Shown here piece by piece: positions 52,653 through 57,823 of a DNA stretch of 57,823 nt. Source of the stretch: an uncultured Clostridia bacterium. GTDB lineage: Bacteria > Bacillota > Clostridia > Oscillospirales > Acutalibacteraceae. A program made the position numbers and the translations under genes. The stretch lies in the NCBI GenBank assembly GCA_947623505.1, contig CANQGT010000013.1, forward strand, positions 1 through 57,823, given 5' to 3'. The notes beneath the pieces were generated by a model. That model had not been told where the DNA came from, ran no database searches, and saw nothing but the letters and a program-made list of their open reading frames with translations. Positions within the stretch are counted from its first letter, which is position 1. Each line of letters starts with the position of its first letter.

Positions 52653-52697
52653 TGGTTGCGGGGGATGGACTTGAACCACCGACCTCCGGGTTATGAG
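52653..52697 (-). other. attR: right direct repeat inside tRNA-fMet
   Basis: The 45 bp that form the 3' part of the intact tRNA are identical to the left copy at 49054-49098. Confidence 0.93.
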
Positions 52698-52728
52698 CCC
52701 GACGAGCTTCCAACTGCTCTACCCCGCG
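52653..52728 (-). tRNA. Initiator tRNA-fMet (anticodon CAT)
   Basis: The acceptor runs CGCGGGG and CCCCGCA, leaving the C1-A72 mismatch of initiator tRNAs. The anticodon stem ends in GGG/CCC around CTCATAA, the other initiator hallmark. Discriminator A and CCA are encoded. The gene is intact because the element restores its 3' end. Confidence 0.94.
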
Positions 52729-52892
52729 ATATTTCTCTGTGCTTAATTATTATAGCAGAAAAGTTTTATATGTCAAGAGCTTTTTGCGTTTCGCTTCAAA
52801 TAAATTTGAGTGTGCCGTCTTTACGGCGCTTTTTTCGGCTGCAAGTGTTTATTTCAAAACAATTCCATATAATAAAAACGGCGGTGAGGCAA

Positions 52893-53615
52893 ATGAACGC
52901 GGAATTTGAAAAAGCGATTGAATTGGGGCTTGAAACCGTTGAAAACGGCGGAGAAATATCGAGAGCGGAGGAAACGGTGGAAAGGCTGTGCCGCAATGCG
53001 GGAGCAACTGATATACAGGTTTTCATAATACCATCGCTGATTTCCGTAAGCGCTAAATTCGGCGGTGAAGTGATTACCGCCACCAAACGCATTTACAGAA
53101 CCGACCTTGACCTCGGCAGACTTGAGGAAATAAACGATCGTTCGCGCAGGCTTTGCGGCGAAAAATCCGTTGAAAAAAGCATAAACACAAACTATCCGAC
53201 GGCAATCACGATTTTATGTATTTTCATTGCCACCGGAGCTTTCTGCGTATATTTCGGCGGCAATTTCGCGGACGCTCTTTTTTCGGGTATCGCGGGAACA
53301 CTTATAACCTATATCCCCTATGACAGGGCAGAATTCAACATTTTTTCAAAAACGCTGATTGAATCGACCGCGGCGGGTCTTATCTCTTTTATTCCGTCCC
53401 TTTTGGGAATGGAAACGCACCCCGACAAAATAATGATAGGCACGATAATGCTGCTTATACCGGGTATGAGCATCGGCTCGGCTATGAAAGATATGATGAG
53501 CGGCAACCCTATCGCCGGAATTTTACAGCTTACGGAGGCTGTCATCGTGGCGTTCGCGATAGTGCTCGGATTTGCCGTTGCCATTATAATTTTCGGGAGT
53601 GACGCGCTTGCTTGA
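52893..53615 (+). CDS. ThrE-type threonine/serine exporter, N-terminal half
   Basis: This 240-residue protein of the ThrE family (DUF1212). It starts with a ~100-residue soluble part (EISRAEETVERLCRNAGATDIQVF and TDLDLGRLEEINDRSR) followed by five hydrophobic segments. Together with the next gene it makes the ten-helix exporter that is a single chain in corynebacteria. The ATG at 52893 has GGTGAGG upstream; the open frame from 52638 runs through the tRNA and is rejected. Confidence 0.88.
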   Translation: MNAEFEKAIELGLETVENGGEISRAEETVERLCRNAGATDIQVFIIPSLISVSAKFGGEVITATKRIYRTDLDLGRLEEINDRSRRLCGEKSVEKSINTNYPTAITILCIFIATGAFCVYFGGNFADALFSGIAGTLITYIPYDRAEFNIFSKTLIESTAAGLISFIPSLLGMETHPDKIMIGTIMLLIPGMSIGSAMKDMMSGNPIAGILQLTEAVIVAFAIVLGFAVAIIIFGSDALA

Positions 53616-54066
53616 CATAATTACCTGCGTTCTCGGCACACTCGGTTTTTCCGTAATTCTGAGAGTATCGCGCAGAAAGCTTATACTTTCCGTAATCGGA
53701 GGGACGATCTCCGCCGTCATTTACTATGTTTTATTTCAAAAAGGCGCTTCGACATTTACGGCAACCTTTTTCGCGATGATATGTATATGCGTTTACAGCG
53801 AAATCTTTGCGCGGGCGACAAAAACTCCGTCAAACGTGATACTTATCCCCTCCACAATTCCCCTGCTACCTGGCGGAAATCTTTATTATTCACTAAGCTG
53901 CCTCATACGCGGGGACGGTTCGGGATTTTCTCACTACGCAAAGGAAACCGTGCTGGCGGGGCTCGGCATAGCTCTCGGCGCGGTAGTCGTTTCCATAGCC
54001 GTTACTTTTACAAACGGCATTATATCGGCATTCGGGAAAAGACGCTCCGGCGGGCGGAAATCGTAA
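53599..54066 (+). CDS. ThrE-type threonine/serine exporter, C-terminal half (DUF3815)
   Basis: This 155-residue, five-helix membrane protein has the IPLLPGGNLYYSLSCLIRGD block of the ThrE C-terminal/DUF3815 family. It is read from a GTG at 53599, overlapping the first subunit gene by 17 bp, so the two are coupled and should form one transporter. Substrates of the corynebacterial relative are threonine and serine; this is taken over by homology. Confidence 0.87.
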   Translation: MTRLLDIITCVLGTLGFSVILRVSRRKLILSVIGGTISAVIYYVLFQKGASTFTATFFAMICICVYSEIFARATKTPSNVILIPSTIPLLPGGNLYYSLSCLIRGDGSGFSHYAKETVLAGLGIALGAVVVSIAVTFTNGIISAFGKRRSGGRKS

Positions 54067-54192
54067 AATACCGACGCTCCGCACCCCGTCGAACAAAAAA
54101 ATTTGCGCAAACGGCGGCAGAATTTCACTAAACTCTTGATAAGTGGAAATTAAGAATATATAATAAAAGAAAAATTTGTAAGGAGCACCGAT

Positions 54193-54411
54193 ATGAAAGT
54201 AAGAATACCCAAACACAGGGAATTTCTCATCAAGTTTGAGGACGGCTACGACAAGCAGGACGAGGCGTGGCAGGCGCTCAACAAAATCGTAAAGGACTAT
54301 TCCGTTGACGGAAAATCCGTTTACACGGAGACTTTTATTGAGGATAACGAGGACAAGGTTAAGGCGTTACAGGAAATTTACGAATTTACATACGAAATCA
54401 TAGAGAAATAA
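54193..54411 (+). CDS. Small conserved hypothetical protein
   Basis: This 72-residue soluble protein is highly charged, with a basic start (KVRIPKHREF) and acidic helical remainder (FIEDNEDKVKALQEIYEFTYEIIE). It has a good ribosome site (AAGGAG) and ends 9 bp before the GH38 start codon, so it is co-translated with the mannosidase. Domain not recognised. Confidence 0.65.
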   Translation: MKVRIPKHREFLIKFEDGYDKQDEAWQALNKIVKDYSVDGKSVYTETFIEDNEDKVKALQEIYEFTYEIIEK

Positions 54412-54420
54412 GGCGATAAA

Positions 54421-57400
54421 ATGGAAAAGAAAAAGGTTTACGCCGTTGCCACCGCTCATCTTGACACCGTGTGGCGCTGGAGACTTGCCGAAACTATTGA
54501 AAACTACATACCCGACACCATCGCGAAGAATCTTGATTTTATCGAAAAATACCCTCATTACCGTTTTAATTTTGAGGGCGCTTTCCGCTATGAGCTGATA
54601 GAGGAATATTTTTCCAAACATTTTGAGATAATAAAAGACCTTATAGACAAAGGCAGATGGTGCGTTTCGGGTTCAAGCTACGAAAACGGCGACGTGAATA
54701 TCCCCTCCCCCGAAGCGATATTCAGAAATATTTTGTTCGGAAACGGATATTTCAGGAAAAAATTCGGCAGGGAAAGCACAGATATTTTTCTGCCCGACTG
54801 CTTCGGCTTCGGTTATGCTCTGCCGTCAATAATGAAACATTCGGGCCTAAACGGATTTTCCACCCAAAAGCTCAGTTGGGGTTCCGCGTTCGGGAAACCT
54901 TTTGACACGGGAATATGGCAAGGCGTTGACGGCTCACGGATTTTCGCCTGCCTTGACGCGCGCTCTTACAGATATAAATTTTCGGGCGACATACGAGCCG
55001 ATTTAAGCGTTATAGACAAGGTTTCGTCAAACGCTTTTAATATCGGTCTGCCGCAGACGATGCACCTTTACGGCACGGGCGACAAGGGCGGCGCGCCAAA
55101 CGAAGAAAGCGTTAAGGCTGTCGAAGAAAGCGTTGAAAAAAACGGTGAAAGCGATTTTGAGGTCATCTCGGCGTCAACGGATGAATTTTTCAACGACCTT
55201 GAAAAACTGCCTGAGGAGGAAAAAAGCCGTCTGCCCGTTTGGGATAACGAGTTGCTTATGACCTCCCACGGCGCGGGGGCGTACACTTCCCGTTCAATGG
55301 CAAAGCGGCTTAACGCGCAAAACGAAAATCTTGCGGACATTGCCGAAAAAGCCTGCGTGCTCGCGGATTCCGCGGGCGTTTACAAATATCCGCAAAGCAT
55401 TCTGAATCAGGCGTGGAAACGCGTTATTCGTCATCATTTTCACGATGACATAAGCGGCACCTCGCTTATGGAGGTATATAACGACAGTTACAACGATTAT
55501 TACCTATCTTTAAGCCAGTTCAAAAACGAATATATCGGAGCGGTGGGAGCGGTAGCAAACGAGCTTGACACGAAATGGGTGTCCGAATGCGCGCTTATCG
55601 TAAACAATCCGACCGCGCAAAGAGTTAAGGACGCGGTCACGGCCCATGTGAGACTGCGCCACAACGGCACTTTCATCAAGGTCGTTGACAAAGACGGCAA
55701 CGAAGTCCCCAGCCAAATAATTTCAAAAAAAGGCAAGGAGTTTGATTTGATTTTCCTTGCGGACGTCAAGCCTCTCGGCTACCGCGTTTATGATATTAAA
55801 GCGGCAAACGAGAGATGCACGATAAAAACCGACGTAAAAGTCAGCGAGCATATTCTTGAAAACGCCAAGTATCAGGTAGCTCTCAACAAAAACGGCGATA
55901 TTGCCTCGATAGTTGATAAAGAGTACAATATCCAGCTTTTAAACGCTCCCATAAGAATGGCGCTTATAAACGATACCGGTTCCCTTTCATACCCGAGTTG
56001 GGAGATAAGAAAAGAGGACATTGACAAGGAGCCACGCGCTTACGCAAATACGCCAGAATTTGAAATAATCGAAAACGGCCCGGCGAGAGCGGCGATAAAA
56101 ATCACCCGCGAGGCGGATTATTCAACGATAACGCAGGTAATATCCCTGTCAAGCGAAAGCAGATTTATAAGAGTTCATAATTTTGTGGACTGGAAATGCC
56201 GCAGGACGATGCTCAAGGCGGTATTTCCGCTTTCCTGCTATAACGAGACGGCGACATACGATCTCGGTCTCGGCGTTATCAAGCGCGGAAATAACACGGA
56301 GGCGCTTTATGAGGTGCCTGCTCAAAAATGGGCTGATATTACGGCGGACAACGGCAATTTCGGCGTTTCGATTTTTTCGGACTGCAAATACGGCTGGGAT
56401 AAACCGTCGTCAAATACGCTTCGCCTCACCTGCCTGCATACGCCGACAGGCGCTTTCACAAAAGAAACGAGGCAGGATCTTCAGGATATAGGCAGAAATA
56501 TTTTCTCGTTCGGCATTCTCTGCCATAGAGGCGGCTTTGAAACCGAAACGCAGACGCAGTGCGAAATTTTCCAAAAACCGCTTATCGCCTTTCAAACATC
56601 TGCAAGGCGTGAAGGCGATCTCGGCGACGACTTTTCTTTTGCCGATATCAGCAGCGACGGCGTTATGATAAGGGCAATTAAAAAATCGGAGAACGGCGAA
56701 TATATTGCGATCAGAGTAAATGAGGGCGCGGGCAAGGCTCAAAAAGAAGTTAAATTGAGCTTTTTTGCCGAAATCACCGAAGCGCACGAGGCTTTGGCAA
56801 GTGAAAAAATAATCAAAAATGCAAAATTTAAAGGTAATTCTGTTGTTTTTGATATAGAGCCGTATCAGGTAAAAACCTTTATGATAAAGCTTGAAAAGCC
56901 GGAAAAGAAAGGCAAGGAAAGCTTTAAAAAGCTCGCTCTTGAATATAACGCAAAGGGATTTACCTCAAACAGCGATATGCGCCATGTAATTCTTCAGGGC
57001 GGCGGCTGTTCTCTGCCGGCTGAGCAATGCCCCGCCTCCGTTACGGTGCGTGGTATAACTTTCAGAATGCCTGATCCCGAAAAACCGCTCGACGTATGCG
57101 TCGCGAGGGGGCAAACGATAACTCTGCCAAAGGGAATGACTCGCCTTTATCTGCTTGCGGCTTCAACGCTTTCCGACCGTGAGGCAGTATTTACGGCGGA
57201 CGGAAAAGAGCGGCCGGCAACAATATATTCGTTCAGCGAGCCGATAGGCAGATGGGATATGGCGGGACTTGCGCAGACGGCGCTCGTCAAAAACGCGGAT
57301 CTCGGAATAGAATTTACCCACACGCACCATCCGGAGGGAGACAGAATAGACGGCAGAGCCTGCTTTTTCTTATATGATATAGACATAAGAAATTCGGAGA

Positions 57401-57684
57401 CGCTCACTCTGCCGGAGGACAACAGAATTATTATTCTCGCTGCGACGGCGGTTAAAAAATTCTCGAACACATCGCTTGCGACGGCGCTCGACGATGAATT
57501 GCCCGAAGAAAATTACAGCTTCGGTAATATCCCGCCTATAGACAGGATAATTGACCACGCGGATTTTCTGACGATAAGAGCAGGAAAAATACAGGACCAG
57601 CAAAAAGGCGGAAAAGGCAAGGGCCTCAGGCGCGACAATATAATCACCAATATTATCCGTTCGTATACTAAATCGGAATGGTAA
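54421..57684 (+). CDS. Glycoside hydrolase family 38 alpha-mannosidase (second)
   Basis: This 1087-residue GH38 enzyme has no signal peptide. Zinc ligands lie in ATAHLDTVWRW at about residues 10-20, the nucleophile Asp in FLPDCFGFGY near 126, and the later zinc His in HHFHDDISGTS near 338, so the active site is complete. The long C-terminal half holds several beta-sandwich domains; the last 250 residues, after the SNSDMRHVILQGGG region, form an extra NPCBM-like or carbohydrate-binding module. It lacks the ~240-residue N-terminal extension of the other GH38 enzyme at 20768. A role in intracellular mannoside breakdown is likely; linkage preference unknown. Confidence 0.92.
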   Translation: MEKKKVYAVATAHLDTVWRWRLAETIENYIPDTIAKNLDFIEKYPHYRFNFEGAFRYELIEEYFSKHFEIIKDLIDKGRWCVSGSSYENGDVNIPSPEAIFRNILFGNGYFRKKFGRESTDIFLPDCFGFGYALPSIMKHSGLNGFSTQKLSWGSAFGKPFDTGIWQGVDGSRIFACLDARSYRYKFSGDIRADLSVIDKVSSNAFNIGLPQTMHLYGTGDKGGAPNEESVKAVEESVEKNGESDFEVISASTDEFFNDLEKLPEEEKSRLPVWDNELLMTSHGAGAYTSRSMAKRLNAQNENLADIAEKACVLADSAGVYKYPQSILNQAWKRVIRHHFHDDISGTSLMEVYNDSYNDYYLSLSQFKNEYIGAVGAVANELDTKWVSECALIVNNPTAQRVKDAVTAHVRLRHNGTFIKVVDKDGNEVPSQIISKKGKEFDLIFLADVKPLGYRVYDIKAANERCTIKTDVKVSEHILENAKYQVALNKNGDIASIVDKEYNIQLLNAPIRMALINDTGSLSYPSWEIRKEDIDKEPRAYANTPEFEIIENGPARAAIKITREADYSTITQVISLSSESRFIRVHNFVDWKCRRTMLKAVFPLSCYNETATYDLGLGVIKRGNNTEALYEVPAQKWADITADNGNFGVSIFSDCKYGWDKPSSNTLRLTCLHTPTGAFTKETRQDLQDIGRNIFSFGILCHRGGFETETQTQCEIFQKPLIAFQTSARREGDLGDDFSFADISSDGVMIRAIKKSENGEYIAIRVNEGAGKAQKEVKLSFFAEITEAHEALASEKIIKNAKFKGNSVVFDIEPYQVKTFMIKLEKPEKKGKESFKKLALEYNAKGFTSNSDMRHVILQGGGCSLPAEQCPASVTVRGITFRMPDPEKPLDVCVARGQTITLPKGMTRLYLLAASTLSDREAVFTADGKERPATIYSFSEPIGRWDMAGLAQTALVKNADLGIEFTHTHHPEGDRIDGRACFFLYDIDIRNSETLTLPEDNRIIILAATAVKKFSNTSLATALDDELPEENYSFGNIPPIDRIIDHADFLTIRAGKIQDQQKGGKGKGLRRDNIITNIIRSYTKSEW

Positions 57685-57724
57685 ATGTGTCCGTTATTTA
57701 ATGAAGCAACGCATAATGAATAAT

Positions 57725-57745
57725 GGCGGGAGCAATGCTCCCGCC
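57725..57745 (+). terminator. Hairpin after the second GH38 gene
   Basis: A perfect 9-bp stem GGCGGGAGC / GCTCCCGCC with an AAT loop but no T tract. A second hairpin, AAAAAGC-TGG-GCTTTTT, lies at about 57767-57783. The remaining bases to the window end, including GGTGATG at 57812-57818, may start another gene, too short to identify. Confidence 0.6.
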
Positions 57746-57823
57746 TCAGTCTGTCGAAAAAGTCCGGTAAAAAAGCTGGGCTTTTTAGCATATAAGTGGT
57801 AAAATAAATACGGTGATGAAAGT

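Larger units (their letters stand above)
49054..52697 (+). mobile_element. Integrated CRESS-DNA plasmid-like element (tRNA-fMet site)
   Basis: A 3.6-kb element lies between 45-bp direct repeats derived from an initiator tRNA gene. Contents in order: hairpin region (49283-49322), minus-strand XRE repressor, regulatory region with operator palindromes and promoter, a replication origin with a TAGTATTAC stem-loop and iterons, a CRESS-type Rep, an excisionase-like protein and a tyrosine integrase beside the right end. AT content is visibly higher than in flanking genes, a sign of transfer. There is no capsid, relaxase or cargo gene, so it is a minimal integrative replicon. CRESS-Rep plasmids that integrate at tRNA genes are known from Firmicutes; this copy carries origin, Rep and integration modules together. 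Confidence 0.9.

Noticed and set aside
52638-52892. N-terminal extension of the ThrE frame across the tRNA
   Set aside because: The extension translates the complement of tRNA-fMet; a good ribosome site and ATG exist at 52893.
57700-57823. Left end of an insertion sequence at the window edge
   Set aside because: Short hairpins and a CAGTCTGTCGAAAAA stretch are suggestive, but only a few codons of any following gene are visible, too little to support a mobile element.

Overview
The window looks like a chromosomal segment of an anaerobic, spore-forming Firmicute of the Clostridia (Oscillospirales/Ruminococcaceae-like, probably from a gut). The evidence is a spoIIR homologue, a BspA-type repeat protein ending in a dockerin, an ECF sigma/RsgI-like anti-sigma pair, a membrane pyrophosphatase, a clostridial EF-G paralogue, two GH38 alpha-mannosidases and tRNA genes that encode their CCA ends. 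No 16S rRNA or other rank-defining marker is present, so the placement is an inference from gene content.

Layout. 1-337: interspersed repeats. 338-2912: dockerin-bearing BspA-like surface protein, divergent from a small XRE regulator across three palindromic operators. 3004-6594: minus-strand run of small housekeeping and unknown genes (four-helix protein, HD hydrolase, AlkZ-related, DUF3795, P-loop kinase-like, DUF2461). 6776-9040: GPH/MelB-type sugar symporter and a YhhN family membrane protein. 9434-9766: second repeat cluster. 9896-11794: TrpR-like YerC, methyltransferase and Hsp33 in one operon. 11890-12334: five tRNAs (Val, Asp, Phe, Gly, Cys). 12412-14047: DUF711/PFL protein and ACT protein. 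14227-18224: PHP hydrolase, Lrp regulator, aminotransferase, IspE, SpoIIR. 18309-18567: third repeat cluster. 18640-31453: CCA-adding enzyme, small permease, a phosphosugar mutase/NifU-like/GH38/membrane protein operon, DUF308 protein, EF-G-like GTPase, Thr-rich lipoprotein, HppA.

31634-44455 is a signalling island. A minus-strand operon encodes a decayed REC-GGDEF protein, an Hpt protein, two hybrid sensor kinases (one split by a single in-frame TAG), a solute-binding lipoprotein without permeases and a BNR-repeat lipoprotein. A divergent plus-strand gene fuses two solute-binding domains to another hybrid kinase. 44633-48712 holds the ECF sigma factor, an anti-sigma protein with four PepSY domains, and a VanY-type carboxypeptidase.

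The most striking object is 49054-52697, a 3.6-kb integrated element inserted at the 3' end of an initiator tRNA gene. It is bounded by a 45-bp direct repeat and encodes a repressor, a CRESS-DNA virus-type Rep (HUH nuclease plus SF3 helicase), an excisionase-like protein and a tyrosine integrase. Just upstream of rep is a stem-loop whose loop displays TAGTATTAC, the nonanucleotide of circovirus origins, followed by three heptamer iterons. The rep reading frame begins at an AUA codon. No capsid gene is present, so it is best read as an integrative CRESS plasmid.

After the element come a two-gene ThrE-type exporter (52893-54066), a 72-residue protein and a second GH38 alpha-mannosidase that runs nearly to the window end.
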